Positions 23,862 to 33,838 of a stretch of DNA of 64,000 nt are shown piece by piece. A program made the position numbers and the translations under genes. The stretch is from Actinomyces oris. Its GTDB lineage: Bacteria > Actinomycetota > Actinomycetes > Actinomycetales > Actinomycetaceae. Numbering within the stretch: the first letter of the stretch is position 1; each line of letters starts with the position of its first letter. The stretch spans positions 1 to 64,000 of the forward strand of contig NZ_VICC01000001.1 in the NCBI RefSeq assembly GCF_006546825.1. The letters are read 5' to 3'. The notes under the pieces were generated by a model. It saw nothing but the letters and a program-made list of their open reading frames with translations, searched no databases and was not told where the DNA came from.

Positions 23862-25463
23862 TCAGTGCTTGGCAACGTGACGGCGCTTGTTGGCGTAGGC
23901 GACCACCGCACCACCGGCCACCAGCAGGGCGCCGGCGACGGTCAGGAAGATGACGCCGTTGGCACCGGTCAGCGGCAGGCGGAAGCCGGCGTTCTTCGGG
24001 ACGTCGGTGACGGTCACCTCGGTCGCGGCCTTCTTCTCGGCCTTCTCAGCCAGGACCCGGAAGGGGAGCGGGTCGGCCTGGAGGTTGTAGCCCTCGGGGG
24101 CCTTGGTCTCCACGAGGCAGTAGTAGTCCTCGTCGGTCAGCTGGTCCTTCTTCGCGCCGTTGACGTAGTCGTTGGCGCGCAGGTAGTTGATCTCCACGGT
24201 GCCCTGGCCGGCGGTGGTGAAGGTCTTCTCCCCACCGATGGTCAGCGGGTCGACGGTCTGGGTGCTGGGGTCGGAGTCACGCAGCGTGGCACCGCTGGCG
24301 GTCTTGGTGCACTCGTAGACCTGGAACTGGGCGCCGTTGTACTTGGTCTTGTCGGCCAGGTCGTCCGTACCGGTCTTGGTGAGAACCACCTTGCCGTACT
24401 TGGAAAGCACGGGGGTGGTGGGGATGCCGGGGATGTCCGTGGTGGTGCCGGGGTTGTTCGGGTCCCAGGTGAAGTTGGGGCTGTCGTTGGGGATGAGGCC
24501 CGCGGTGTTGGACAGGTCGCCCTCGAGGTTGACGGCGGCGTCGAACTTTGCGGTCAGGGTCACCTCGATCTTGGTGTCACCGTTGCCGTTGTAGCGCGCC
24601 TCGGAGGCCTTGCGGCGGCCCTCCTCGGTGAGCTGGATGGTGGCCCAGTTGTGGTCCTTGCCCTCGGCGGTGATGAGGTTGTAGTCGGTGCCGTTCGCCA
24701 GGGTCGTCTCGTTCTGCCCGACGATCTTGACGACCGGAGTCAGGGCGTCCTTGTTGATGCGCTTGTCAAGGCGGTCAACGACCTCGTAGCGCTTGATGCG
24801 TGCACCGCCGGGGTAGTCCACCTTCGGGATGGAGGTGGTGATGGTGTAGGTGATGTCGCGCCCGGAGCCGGGGGCCGGCTTGTCCGTCACCTGCTTGTCC
24901 ACACCGGAGAGGGTGTTCTTGGGGTAGACGTGGACGTTGTAGTTCCACTTGGCGGTGTCCTGCGGGTTGGTCATCGGCAGGGTGACGACGAAGTCCTCGG
25001 CCGGGATGACCTTGTCGGGGGTGCGCGTCTCACTGACGAGGTAGGCACCGACCTCGGTCTGGGCGTCGGTGAAGGAGGCCAGACCGTTGGCACCGGTGGT
25101 GATCTTCTGGACGGTGTTGCTCTTGAGGGCACCGGCCTTGACCACGTCACCCTTGAGGTCCGCGAGGGTCTTCCAGCCGTCGTAGGTCGTCAGGTCCACG
25201 TTCAGCTTGGTGATGGTGAACTCGACGTCGGAGACAGGCTTGCACTCGGCCTGGGGGTCCTCGTTGCCGGTCCCCTCCTTGACGCCGTTGGTGTCGGTCT
25301 GCTCGCACTTGTGGACGGTCAGCGTGGTGGCTGCGTCGGGGTCGATGGTGGAGCCGTTCGGGTCAGCGGGTGCCGCCGCGCCGGTCGGGGCGACGAGCGC
25401 GCCGGCGGCGAGCGTCATCGCAGCGGCGAGGCCGAGGCCCCGGCGCGTGTTGAGGGAGTGCAT
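23862..25463 (-). CDS. fimP: Type 1 fimbrial shaft pilin
   Basis: The 533-residue major pilin of type 1 fimbriae, which mediate binding to salivary proline-rich proteins. A signal peptide (residues 1-30, ending GAAA) precedes the mature protein. The pilin motif NYNVHVYPKN places the linking Lys at 182; the E-box is YYCLVETKAPEGYN; the sorting signal LPLTG is at 496-500, followed by a hydrophobic segment and KRRHVAKH. CnaB-like folds span the middle and C-terminus. Length and motif order match FimP of A. oris. It lies between fimQ and the sortase gene. Confidence 0.93.
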   Translation of the reverse strand: MHSLNTRRGLGLAAAMTLAAGALVAPTGAAAPADPNGSTIDPDAATTLTVHKCEQTDTNGVKEGTGNEDPQAECKPVSDVEFTITKLNVDLTTYDGWKTLADLKGDVVKAGALKSNTVQKITTGANGLASFTDAQTEVGAYLVSETRTPDKVIPAEDFVVTLPMTNPQDTAKWNYNVHVYPKNTLSGVDKQVTDKPAPGSGRDITYTITTSIPKVDYPGGARIKRYEVVDRLDKRINKDALTPVVKIVGQNETTLANGTDYNLITAEGKDHNWATIQLTEEGRRKASEARYNGNGDTKIEVTLTAKFDAAVNLEGDLSNTAGLIPNDSPNFTWDPNNPGTTTDIPGIPTTPVLSKYGKVVLTKTGTDDLADKTKYNGAQFQVYECTKTASGATLRDSDPSTQTVDPLTIGGEKTFTTAGQGTVEINYLRANDYVNGAKKDQLTDEDYYCLVETKAPEGYNLQADPLPFRVLAEKAEKKAATEVTVTDVPKNAGFRLPLTGANGVIFLTVAGALLVAGGAVVAYANKRRHVAKH

Positions 25464-25552
25464 TGCTGTTCTCTCCTGTGTTGTTGGGATGAATGAGGGA
25501 TAGAAGGGGTGACCCGCGCGCGACGGAGCGGAGTCGTGGGTTCTTCTCGCGA

Positions 25553-28500
25553 TCAGGCTGAGCGCCCGAACGAGGAAGTCTTTCGTTGACGCAGTGCCAG
25601 CAGGCCGGCGCCGGTGATGGCCGCGATTCCGACGGCGATGTTCATGCCGATTCCGCGTCCACCGGACAGTGGCAGGGTGCCGATCTGGAGATCTCGGACG
25701 GTGATCGTGTCGTCGGACTTGCTGGCCCCGCTGCGCGAGACCGTCAGGGCCGAGCCGCCGGGAGTGGCGGTGATGAGCTCGATGCCCGTGTCGGTCACCT
25801 TGAAGCGGGCCGGCTTGGCCATGAGCTGGTGCCCGGCGGGAGCCTTGGTCTCCACCAGCCAGTACTCGCGGTTGATGGCCAGTCCCGTGGTGGTGAAGGT
25901 TCCGGTTCCCTTGCCGCCGGTGAAGGTGACGCCGTCGGTCAGGGGCTTGGCACCCGGGGTGGAGGGGTCCATCGGGTAGAGGTCGAAGGCCGCGTCATCC
26001 AGGGGGCCCTGGCTGCCGGTCTTGACGATCGACAGGATGCGCTTGCCGGCATTGGGCGAGACGTTGGCGCAGGCCACGTCGTGGTCGGGCCGGGTGTCGG
26101 AGTCCTTGCCGGCCTGAGGAACGACCTTGTTGTAGAGGCCGTGGCCGGGAACGAGGCGCCCCTTGTCCGTGGTGCAGGACAGCAGCTCATCGCGGTATCC
26201 GGTGACCGACGGGTCGATCTTCACTGTGAAGGTGACGGTGTAGCGGATCGTCAGGCCCGAGTAGAGGGTCTCGTTGTCGGACAGGCGGTAGGAGCCGTCG
26301 GCCTGGGCGTTGACCGTCCGGGTCGGTCCCATCTCGCGCTGCACCTTGACCAGGGTCGGGTTGAGCCCGGGGGCGAAGGAGGGCTTGTCGTTGATCGGTC
26401 CGGTGGACACCGACAGCGATCCCTCGTTGACCACGCTCACGGTGTAGACGACGTCGAAGGTCGAGCCGTTGCCCGGCTGGGTGGTGACCTCCTTGGAGAA
26501 CTTCAGCTTGCCGTCGGTGGACAGGCAGCCGTGGTTGTTCCCCTCGCCGTCGGTGTCGCCTTCCATGGCGATGGTGTTGACCAGGCCGGAGGGCTTGCCG
26601 TCGGCGCGCTGGTGACCGCACTGGAAGTCGGACTCGTTGTAGCCCGGGGTGTTCTCGCGAACGGTGAAGGTCATCTGCATCGTGAAGGTACGGCTGCCAC
26701 CGTCGGCCCCGGCCCGGGGAGCGGCGGCGAGGCTCTCGCCGGTACCGCCCTTGATGAGGGTGATCGAGCCGTTGAGGGTTCCGTTGGCAGGGTTGATGGC
26801 GGGCAGGGTGACGCCCTGGGCGTCGACTCCCTTCTCCAGGACCTTGATCCGGCTCAGGCGGGTGCCGGTGGGCATCTGCGGGGTGTCGGTGAGGTCGGCG
26901 GCCACCGGGCTGGCGACCAGCGAGGTGTTGGTGACCGTCACCGTGTAGCTGGAGGTGAAGGTGCCATCGCCGTTGCGGACCACGTCGAGCGGGGTCTTGG
27001 AGGCCTTGAACTGGGGGTTGGCGGGCAGGGTGCCGCAGGCCGCGGCCTCCTTGGGCTGCCCGTCGCCCTTCGTGGTCACCGAGGCCTTGTTGTAGATGGC
27101 CTTGCCCTGACCGACGGCGCCCGGGGTGCAGGTTCCCTGGATGCCGGGCAGTCCGGCGTCGGGTCCGGAGACGTTGAGCACCACCGTGTAGGTGTGCTTC
27201 TGGCCTGCGGGCAGGGAGATGCCGGTCTTGACGTAGGGCACTCCGGCCTGAGGCGTCTCGGTGCCGTTGATGGCGCTACCGGAGATGCTGACCTTGTGGA
27301 CGGTGACCCCGGTGGGGACCTGCCAGGCGTCGTTGAGGTCGTAGGTGAGGCCCGCCTTGGCGGAGGGGTTGGTCACCGTGATGGTGTAGGTCTGGTCGAA
27401 GGTGGTGCGACCGTTGACCTTCTCGGTGCTCTTGGTGACCTTGCTGAAGGTCTTGTCGATACCGGCGTGCGGGACGACGGAGTTGACGACCTTGATCCGC
27501 ACGGCTCCCTGCGTGGAGTCGGGCACGGTGAAGGTGACACCGCCGGCGTTGCCGTTGGTCGGGGCCACGGCGGTGGAGGCGAGCTCCCTCTCCTGGTTGC
27601 CGGGGTTGGTGACCACCTTGAAGGCGGCCGGGTCCTTCCAGCTGACGCTTCCGCCGGCGGGGGTTCCGGGCTGCTTGAGTCCCCTGGCGTCACGAGCATC
27701 CTCGGTGACGGTGCAGGTGGCGCCCACGCGCTGGGCGGGCAGGTTCGCGGCATTGCCCTGGGCGTCCACCGTGATCTTGCCAGTGGAGGTGCCCTTGCCG
27801 TCGGGGCCCGGGGTGCAGGTGTAGCTCAGGGAGTAGGAGCCAGCCGTGGCGGCGTCGGAGGCGCCCTCAACGCTCTTGACCGCGCTGACGGGGGTCTGCT
27901 GGGGCTTCTGGTGCACGACGCAGGTGACGTTCTTACCCTCGCCCAGCACGAACTTGTTGTCCGCGCTGACGGGCACGTTGCTGCCGTCGTCGTTGGTGCA
28001 GACCCAGGGGCCGTTCTGAGAGTAGCCCTCGGGGCCGTTGCCCGCGGACAGGCCGTAGGTGCCGCCGGCGGTGTAGACCTTGCTGACAGCCGACGAGCCG
28101 CTGGCACCGGTGATGGTCTTCTGCCCGAAGAGCCCATCGGTGGCGGGCTTGGCGGTCAAGGTCCACTGCTCGGGCCTGGCGCTGCCGCCGTCGACGATGT
28201 TGACGAGGGTGACGCGCCCGCGGCCGACGACGTACTCGTTGTGCCAGACGCACTTGACGGCGACCTCGTCCTGGCGCTCGGCCAGCTGGGTCTCATCGAG
28301 GCGGATGGTGCGCTGCTCGAGGTTCACGGAGTCGGACTTGTCCAGGCGGGTGGTTCCGTCACGGCGCAGCAGCGGGGCGCTGCCGTTCCCCACCGTGCAG
28401 CTGACGTCGCGCAGGAACCAGCCGGTGGTCCACACATCTCCGGTTGTCCGGTCGACGGCGGCCTGCGGGGTGGTGCCGGCCTCCTGCACCGTGGCGGCGT

Positions 28501-29794
28501 CGTTGGGGGCCAGCAGGGTGTAGTCCTTGGGGTCGACGTCCTCAGCGTTCCAGGTGGGGGTCAGGGACTTGGGGGTCCCCCAGTTCTTGGCGCCGAAGGT
28601 TCCTTCCGGTGAGGCGTTGACGTAGTTGAAGGTGGGGATCGTCAACGATCCCTGAACCGATGAGTCCGCCTTGACGTCCTTGGCGAAGGTCACCGGACGC
28701 TCCTGCTCGATGGAGCCGTAGAGGCAGCCGTAGGAGACGGCTCGCTCACGGGTGACGAAGCGCTCCTCCAGCTCGGAGGTCTCTGCCTTCTCCAGGTCAG
28801 GTCGGCACTCCTGGTTGTTTCCGTTGTTGACGAATCCCCACAGCTTGAGCTTGTACTTGATACCGGTGTTGGGGTCCGTCCAGGAGGTGTCGGAGCGGTC
28901 GGACATGATGTCGAGGATGTCGTCGGCGCAGCTGTGTCCGATCTTGTCGGTGAAGTCCTGGGTCATGGAGCCGTTGAACCGGACCAGGGAGCCGTTCTTG
29001 TACATGTAGGTGTAGGTGGACCCGTCGTAACGGCCAACCCTCCCGTTCCGGTCGTAGGCGTACTGCGTCCTGACCGCCTGATTCTCAGTGCCGTAGTCAC
29101 CGATGATGAGCTTGCCGTTCGAGTCGAGCTTCCCGGTGCAGACGTTCGTGGTGTCGAACTCACTCCACGGGAAGTCGGCCTGAATCGTCTGGGCGGTGTT
29201 GATGTTGAAGCTGCCGTAGTAGGTGGTGCCCTTCCCCTGGGAGGGGTTGGTCGTGGAGTAGTTGTCGGAGTAGATCGGGCTGTTGACGTGGCGCATCCGT
29301 CCCACGAGGAAGACGTTTCCGGCCTTGACGCTCGTGGTGTTGGAGGGCTGGAAACCCAGCGAGGTCTGCACATCCCCCGGCTCACCTTGGTAGGAGGTGG
29401 GGCAGGGGCCTTCATCAGTCTGGCGCCCATAACCGACCGCCGCGTACTGATTGGAGCTGCCGCGAACATAGTCAGTCCAGTAGGCGTTGGCTCCCGGCGA
29501 GTAGCGAGTGCAGGCACGCAAGTAGGCCCACTGCCACGGGTAGTAGTTCTGGCCGACTCCGTTCACCGTGTCGTACACGGGATTAACAGTGTCAATGGTG
29601 CGCACATAGGAGATCTGCACCGAGGTGTCCCCCAGGGGAATGGTGAGGTCACTGGTGGAGGCGTCCGCGGGAGGCGCCGTCCACGGGAGCGACACCATGG
29701 TCACCAGGACGACCGCAAGAGAACCGACCACTGCAAAGAATCTGCGCAGTAGTCCTTCACGCCCGCACTGCGGGCGACGTGATGACTGGGACAT
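25553..29794 (-). CDS. fimQ: Type 1 fimbrial tip protein (adhesin)
   Basis: A 1413-residue surface protein, the first gene of the fimbrial operon. After a signal peptide (about residues 1-45, ending PADA) comes a large N-terminal domain with LGFQPSNTTSVKAGNVFLVGRMRHVNSPI, typical of choice-of-anchor-K surface domains, then several Ig-like repeats with paired cysteines and a C-terminal SpaA-like domain (SIVKTGSQGPLDDAAFDLY ... WLVETKAPAGHQ). The sorting signal is LPLSG (1374-1378), followed by a membrane segment and RQRK. In A. oris FimQ caps the FimP shaft. A long gene-free region upstream should carry the operon promoter. Confidence 0.9.
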   Translation of the reverse strand: MSQSSRRPQCGREGLLRRFFAVVGSLAVVLVTMVSLPWTAPPADASTSDLTIPLGDTSVQISYVRTIDTVNPVYDTVNGVGQNYYPWQWAYLRACTRYSPGANAYWTDYVRGSSNQYAAVGYGRQTDEGPCPTSYQGEPGDVQTSLGFQPSNTTSVKAGNVFLVGRMRHVNSPIYSDNYSTTNPSQGKGTTYYGSFNINTAQTIQADFPWSEFDTTNVCTGKLDSNGKLIIGDYGTENQAVRTQYAYDRNGRVGRYDGSTYTYMYKNGSLVRFNGSMTQDFTDKIGHSCADDILDIMSDRSDTSWTDPNTGIKYKLKLWGFVNNGNNQECRPDLEKAETSELEERFVTRERAVSYGCLYGSIEQERPVTFAKDVKADSSVQGSLTIPTFNYVNASPEGTFGAKNWGTPKSLTPTWNAEDVDPKDYTLLAPNDAATVQEAGTTPQAAVDRTTGDVWTTGWFLRDVSCTVGNGSAPLLRRDGTTRLDKSDSVNLEQRTIRLDETQLAERQDEVAVKCVWHNEYVVGRGRVTLVNIVDGGSARPEQWTLTAKPATDGLFGQKTITGASGSSAVSKVYTAGGTYGLSAGNGPEGYSQNGPWVCTNDDGSNVPVSADNKFVLGEGKNVTCVVHQKPQQTPVSAVKSVEGASDAATAGSYSLSYTCTPGPDGKGTSTGKITVDAQGNAANLPAQRVGATCTVTEDARDARGLKQPGTPAGGSVSWKDPAAFKVVTNPGNQERELASTAVAPTNGNAGGVTFTVPDSTQGAVRIKVVNSVVPHAGIDKTFSKVTKSTEKVNGRTTFDQTYTITVTNPSAKAGLTYDLNDAWQVPTGVTVHKVSISGSAINGTETPQAGVPYVKTGISLPAGQKHTYTVVLNVSGPDAGLPGIQGTCTPGAVGQGKAIYNKASVTTKGDGQPKEAAACGTLPANPQFKASKTPLDVVRNGDGTFTSSYTVTVTNTSLVASPVAADLTDTPQMPTGTRLSRIKVLEKGVDAQGVTLPAINPANGTLNGSITLIKGGTGESLAAAPRAGADGGSRTFTMQMTFTVRENTPGYNESDFQCGHQRADGKPSGLVNTIAMEGDTDGEGNNHGCLSTDGKLKFSKEVTTQPGNGSTFDVVYTVSVVNEGSLSVSTGPINDKPSFAPGLNPTLVKVQREMGPTRTVNAQADGSYRLSDNETLYSGLTIRYTVTFTVKIDPSVTGYRDELLSCTTDKGRLVPGHGLYNKVVPQAGKDSDTRPDHDVACANVSPNAGKRILSIVKTGSQGPLDDAAFDLYPMDPSTPGAKPLTDGVTFTGGKGTGTFTTTGLAINREYWLVETKAPAGHQLMAKPARFKVTDTGIELITATPGGSALTVSRSGASKSDDTITVRDLQIGTLPLSGGRGIGMNIAVGIAAITGAGLLALRQRKTSSFGRSA

Positions 29795-30117
29795 GCCGAT
29801 GGATTCCGATCATGAGGGATGGGTGCGCGGGGAGCGCACGACAAATGTGACTGCCGAGGAATGTAGGTCATCCGACCTCTTCCTCAACACCTCAGAATCG
29901 GCTCACGGGGCAACGATCGCGCATCATTGCACGCCGCAGACACTTTCCCTTGGAATGTCGCCGCACAGGAAGGGTTTCAGTTGTATCTCATTGATGACGA
30001 GGACGTCACGACAATAGAGGAAAGACAACAACAAACCCGCGACTATCTCAGAAAGGAATCATACCCACCGGACGTTCGCCGTCATTTGTTTCCCTCAAAT
30101 CCCCATTCTGTCTGTCG
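29795..30117. promoter_or_regulatory. Upstream region of the fimbrial operon, no gene seen
   Basis: About 320 bases, noticeably richer in A+T than the surrounding genes, between the end of the methyltransferase gene and fimQ on the same strand. The fim operon promoter should be here. I could not settle on a -35/-10 pair and see no extended palindrome. Confidence 0.4.
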
Positions 30118-31782
30118 TCACTTTCCTGGACGCAGGAATCCTGTGGTCAGGAGATGACGGGTCGCCTCAACCATCTCCGCGCGCAGCGCGAGAGCGTCGG
30201 CCGCATTCAGCTCACTGAGGGCGGCGACCGCGGAGGCGACCTGCCCGACGCTCAGCTCGCCGTCGGCCACCCCGGCCAGGGCGGCCACCGCCGTGGAGGC
30301 CTGCAGAGTGCGCCCCAGCCCTCCGCCCTGACGTAGCAGGATGACCGTGGGCTCGGCGGCACCCGGAATGAGGTGACGCTCCTCAGTGACATCGGGGGCC
30401 AGGAGCGGGCAGAGGTCGGCGACGGCGTCGTCGTCGAGGCCGGCGAGGCGCTCGCGCACCTCCAGCACCTCAGCGATGTGCGGCCCCAGGACCCCCTGTC
30501 CGGAGGTGGCCACCTCCTCCAGGAGGCGCCAGGGCTCGCGGGGGCGGCGGGGACGGTGGACGATGAGGTAGCCGAAGCCGACGCCCCGCACGTCGCGGGC
30601 CTCGAAGTCGTCGATCCACGCCTCCAGGGCGGCGTCGAAGGCCTCCGGGTCGCGCTCGGGGGTCAGGCCACCGTCGCGCAGCCACATGGTGGCGTACTCC
30701 ACCGGGTCCTGGAGCTCGCGCTCAAGGATCCAGGCGTCAAGTTCCTCGGGGAGCCAGGCGGCCACGGCGTCGCGCCACGAGCCGGCGCCACGGTGCTCCC
30801 AGTTGCCGAGCATGACGGCGGTGGCGCCGGGCTCGAGGTGCTCGGCGAGCCCGGCGACGAGCGCCGGCAGGATGGGGCCGCCGGCGTCGCGGTACTCCAT
30901 GAGGGGCAGGCCGGCCTCGCGTACCGCCGGCGGGGTGAGGACGAAGGGCGGGTTGGAGGCGATGAGGTCGAAGCGGCGACCGACCACCGGCTCCAGGAGG
31001 GAGCCGCGCAGGAGCTCCAGGCTGCCGGAGCCCGAAGCGGGGCCGGGCTTGACGTCGGCCTCGGAGGCAGCACTAGGGGCGGAGCCGGTGACGCTCACGC
31101 CGGCCAGGGCCGCGTTGAAGGCGGTGAAAGCGAGGGCGCGCGCGGAGATGTCGGTGGCCACCACGTGCTCGGCGTGACGCAACAGGTAGAGGGTCTGGAT
31201 GCCGCAGCCGCAACCCAGGTCCAGGGCGGTGCGCACGGGCGTGCGTGGGGTCAGGCCCGCCAAGGTGAGGCCGGCGCCGCCGACGCCCAGGACGTGATCG
31301 GGGGCCAGGGCCCGGCCGGTGACGAGCTCGCCCAGGTCGGAGGCCACCCACCAGCGGACCTCACCGGCGTCGTCGACGGCCTCGTGGGGGCGCAGGTCGA
31401 CCAGGGCACGGACGTATCCGGCCCCGTCGGGCTCGCCGACCAGGCCGACGGCGGCGGCGCCCGCCGCCGTTGTGCGGGGCAGGGCGGCGTCGAGGGCGGT
31501 GGCGGGGACCGGCTCACCGAGCATGAACAGGGCGGTCAGGACGGCCACGGGTGAAGGGACGGCCCCGGCGGCCAGGGCGGCGCGCACGGCTCGCAGGGCG
31601 GGCAGGCGGATCTCGCGGCGCAGGGCGGCGTCGGCGACCTCGCCCAGGAGGGCGGCCACCGCCTCCACTCCCCAGCCGGAGTCGGCCAGGTCCGCCCGCA
31701 GGCTCGCCGCCTGCTCGGGCGTGGCCGCCGGGGGCGGGAAGGAGGAGGACTCTGAGGCGGACCGGGCGCTCGCGGGGCTCAT
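30118..31782 (-). CDS. N5-glutamine-methyltransferase-like SAM-dependent methyltransferase
   Basis: A 554-residue protein. A helical N-terminal region (about residues 1-165) precedes a Rossmann methyltransferase domain: ALDLGCGCGIQTLYLLRHA for SAM binding and FDLIASNPPFVL, whose NPPF motif marks enzymes that methylate an amide or exocyclic amino group (HemK/PrmC and RsmC groups). A further C-terminal domain of about 170 residues follows, as in long actinobacterial homologues. The substrate is not known. ATG 31782 is taken as start; a GTG nine codons upstream is possible. It stands alone between the fim operon and the LLM oxidoreductase. Confidence 0.8.
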   Translation of the reverse strand: MSPASARSASESSSFPPPAATPEQAASLRADLADSGWGVEAVAALLGEVADAALRREIRLPALRAVRAALAAGAVPSPVAVLTALFMLGEPVPATALDAALPRTTAAGAAAVGLVGEPDGAGYVRALVDLRPHEAVDDAGEVRWWVASDLGELVTGRALAPDHVLGVGGAGLTLAGLTPRTPVRTALDLGCGCGIQTLYLLRHAEHVVATDISARALAFTAFNAALAGVSVTGSAPSAASEADVKPGPASGSGSLELLRGSLLEPVVGRRFDLIASNPPFVLTPPAVREAGLPLMEYRDAGGPILPALVAGLAEHLEPGATAVMLGNWEHRGAGSWRDAVAAWLPEELDAWILERELQDPVEYATMWLRDGGLTPERDPEAFDAALEAWIDDFEARDVRGVGFGYLIVHRPRRPREPWRLLEEVATSGQGVLGPHIAEVLEVRERLAGLDDDAVADLCPLLAPDVTEERHLIPGAAEPTVILLRQGGGLGRTLQASTAVAALAGVADGELSVGQVASAVAALSELNAADALALRAEMVEATRHLLTTGFLRPGK

Positions 31783-31868
31783 GGAACCGACCGTAACGCG
31801 GGGCGCCACTCATCTTTGGCGCCCCGCCGCGCGGGAGGGCGCCGGGGTGCCCAGGGCTCCCCGCCGGC

Positions 31869-32879
31869 TCACAGGAGGCGGGCGGCGAGCTCGGCGTACT
31901 GGCGGGTCTTGACCTCGACGTCGTCGATGTAGCTGATGAGCATGACCTCCTCGGTGCCGTGGTTCTCGGCGAAGGAGGACAGGGCCTGGGCGACCTCGTC
32001 GTAGGTGCCCACGATGATGGCGGTGTCGCGCTCGAGGTAGCGCTCGACCTCGGCGCGGTAGGCGGCATCGAGAGTGGCCGGGTCACGGAAGCGCATGGGG
32101 CGGCCGGTGCGCAGGCTGAAGCGGGCGTCGGCGGCCACGAGGGCCTGCTCACGGGCCTCCTCGCGGGTGGCGGCGGCGCTGACGCACAGGGCGGAGAGGG
32201 TCTGGCCCCCGTGGATGGCGCCGCGGCCGGACCCCTCGGGGAGGTGGGCGCGGTAGTGGTTCATGATCTCGACCTGCTGGCGGCCGGTGAAGAACTGGGC
32301 GTAGGCGTAGTTGAGGTCGTGGACGCCGGCCCAGGCGGCCGACTGGCCCGAGGAGCCCAGGAGCCAGACCTCCGGCATCTGGGCCGGGAGGGGGTGGACC
32401 TCGACGGAGGCGTAGGGGTGGGTGGCGGGAAGCTCGTCGCGCAGGAGGGCGACCGTCTCCTCGATGAGGGTGTTGATGGCGTCGGGGTCGATGACGCGGC
32501 CCTGGTTGAGAGCTGCGGCCGCGCGCATGTCCCCGCCGGGGGCGCGGCCCAGGCCCATGTCGACGCGACCGGGGTGGAGGGCGGCCAAGGTGGCGAAGCG
32601 CTCGGCCATCTGGAGCGAGCCGTAGTGCATGGCCATGACGCCGCCCGAGCCCACCCGGATACGGTTGGTGGCGTCCAGGATGTGCATCATGAGCAGGTCG
32701 GGCGCTGAGGACAGGAAGGAGCCGGTGCTGTGGTGCTCGGCCAGCCAGAGGCGGTGGTAGCCGGACTCCTCCAGGCCGCGTCCCAGGTGGACGAGGTCCT
32801 CCAGGGTGCGGCGAACGTCCCCGCCCTCGAAGAGAGGGACCTGCTCGAGGACGCTGATCCGGCTGAGACGAGGACTCAT
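31869..32879 (-). CDS. LLM-class flavin-dependent oxidoreductase
   Basis: A 336-residue luciferase-like flavoenzyme. It starts MSPRLSRISVLEQVPLFEGG, and has LWLAEHHSTGSFLSSAPDLL, RIRVGSGGVMAMHY and VDMGLGRAPGG, the usual marks of the subfamily that includes alkanal monooxygenase-like proteins (MsnO8). CAGGAG lies before the ATG at 32879. It is divergent from ahpC; the shared spacer has a palindrome, so a role in redox or reactive-carbonyl chemistry is possible. The substrate is unknown. Confidence 0.87.
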   Translation of the reverse strand: MSPRLSRISVLEQVPLFEGGDVRRTLEDLVHLGRGLEESGYHRLWLAEHHSTGSFLSSAPDLLMMHILDATNRIRVGSGGVMAMHYGSLQMAERFATLAALHPGRVDMGLGRAPGGDMRAAAALNQGRVIDPDAINTLIEETVALLRDELPATHPYASVEVHPLPAQMPEVWLLGSSGQSAAWAGVHDLNYAYAQFFTGRQQVEIMNHYRAHLPEGSGRGAIHGGQTLSALCVSAAATREEAREQALVAADARFSLRTGRPMRFRDPATLDAAYRAEVERYLERDTAIIVGTYDEVAQALSSFAENHGTEEVMLISYIDDVEVKTRQYAELAARLL

Positions 32880-33035
32880 GGCTTCTCCTGACCTGGTTGC
32901 GCGGGCGTGCGGCGACAGTGTGACAACACCGCCGGGCGGCGATTCATTCCGACGGGGAGCACTGTCTGGTGGAGGCACTCAGCCGCCGGGCTCCGACAGC
33001 CGGGATCGGACGGCGTCACCACAGCGTCACCAGAT

Positions 33036-33047
33036 AAGGTATACCTT
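33036..33047. promoter_or_regulatory. Perfect palindrome between the LLM oxidoreductase and ahpC
   Basis: AAGGTATACCTT is a perfect 12-bp palindrome in an AT-rich patch (33032-33058), about 157 bases before ahpC and about 156 before the divergent oxidoreductase. Its place suggests an operator for a peroxide or metal regulator (OxyR, Fur or DtxR families), none of which is encoded in this window. The remaining 324-bp gap has no gene. Confidence 0.45.
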
Positions 33048-33203
33048 CTTAAAAATAGGACACGGCTTAGTTGCACCTATGACCCTGTCCCCTTACGGTT
33101 GGACCGACGGAGGCGCCCCGCACCGGCCCCACCCGGGGCCGGCACGGGCCGGCGCAGACCCGCACCAACTCGCACCGCGATTCGCATCTTTCAGGAGGCA
33201 CCC

Positions 33204-33782
33204 ATGGCCGTTCTCACCATCGGAGACCAGTTCCCCGCCTACGAGCTCACCGCCGTCGTTCCCGGCAACCTCAAGGAGGTTGAGGCCAGCAAGCCCGAGG
33301 ACTACTTCACCACCGTCTCCTCGCAGGTCCCCGCCGGCACCTGGCGCGTCGTCTTCTTCTGGCCCAAGGACTTCACCTTCGTGTGCCCCACCGAGATCGC
33401 CGCCTTCGGCGACCTCTACCAGGACTTCAAGGACCGCGACTGCGAGGTCGTGGGTGTCTCCGTGGACAACGAGTACACCCACTACGCCTGGCGCCGCAGC
33501 CACGACAAGCTCCAGGACCTGCCCTTCCCCATGGCCAGCGACCTCAACCGCGAGCTCACCGAGGCCCTGGGCATCAAGCGCGCCACCGGTGAGGCCGACC
33601 GCGCCACCTTCATCATCGACCCCCACAACGTCATCCAGTCGGTCTCCGTGACCGCCGACTCCGTGGGCCGCAACACCGAGGAGATCCTGCGCCAGCTCGA
33701 CGCCCTCCAGTCCGACGAGCTGTGCGCCTGCAACTGGCAGGCCGGCGCCGCCACCATCGACGCCCTGGGCCAGATGGGCTGA
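33204..33782 (+). CDS. ahpC: Peroxiredoxin AhpC
   Basis: A 192-residue two-cysteine peroxiredoxin that reduces peroxides. The peroxidatic Cys61 sits in FTFVCPTEI, and two C-terminal cysteines occur in ELCACNW, the arrangement of mycobacterial AhpC, which is reduced by AhpD rather than AhpF. AGGAGG lies six bases before the ATG. ahpD follows after 56 bases, so the pair works together. The AT-rich palindrome upstream suggests regulation by oxidative stress. Confidence 0.96.
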   Translation: MAVLTIGDQFPAYELTAVVPGNLKEVEASKPEDYFTTVSSQVPAGTWRVVFFWPKDFTFVCPTEIAAFGDLYQDFKDRDCEVVGVSVDNEYTHYAWRRSHDKLQDLPFPMASDLNRELTEALGIKRATGEADRATFIIDPHNVIQSVSVTADSVGRNTEEILRQLDALQSDELCACNWQAGAATIDALGQMG

Positions 33783-33838
33783 CGGGCCCCGCCCCAGCCC
33801 CTGACCTCGCCATCTCCACGACGACGAAACGAGAACAC

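Noticed and set aside
25586-28612. 1008-codon open frame opposite fimQ
   Set aside because: Shadow of the fimQ reading frame; no ribosome binding site and monotonous Gly/Val/Asp composition.
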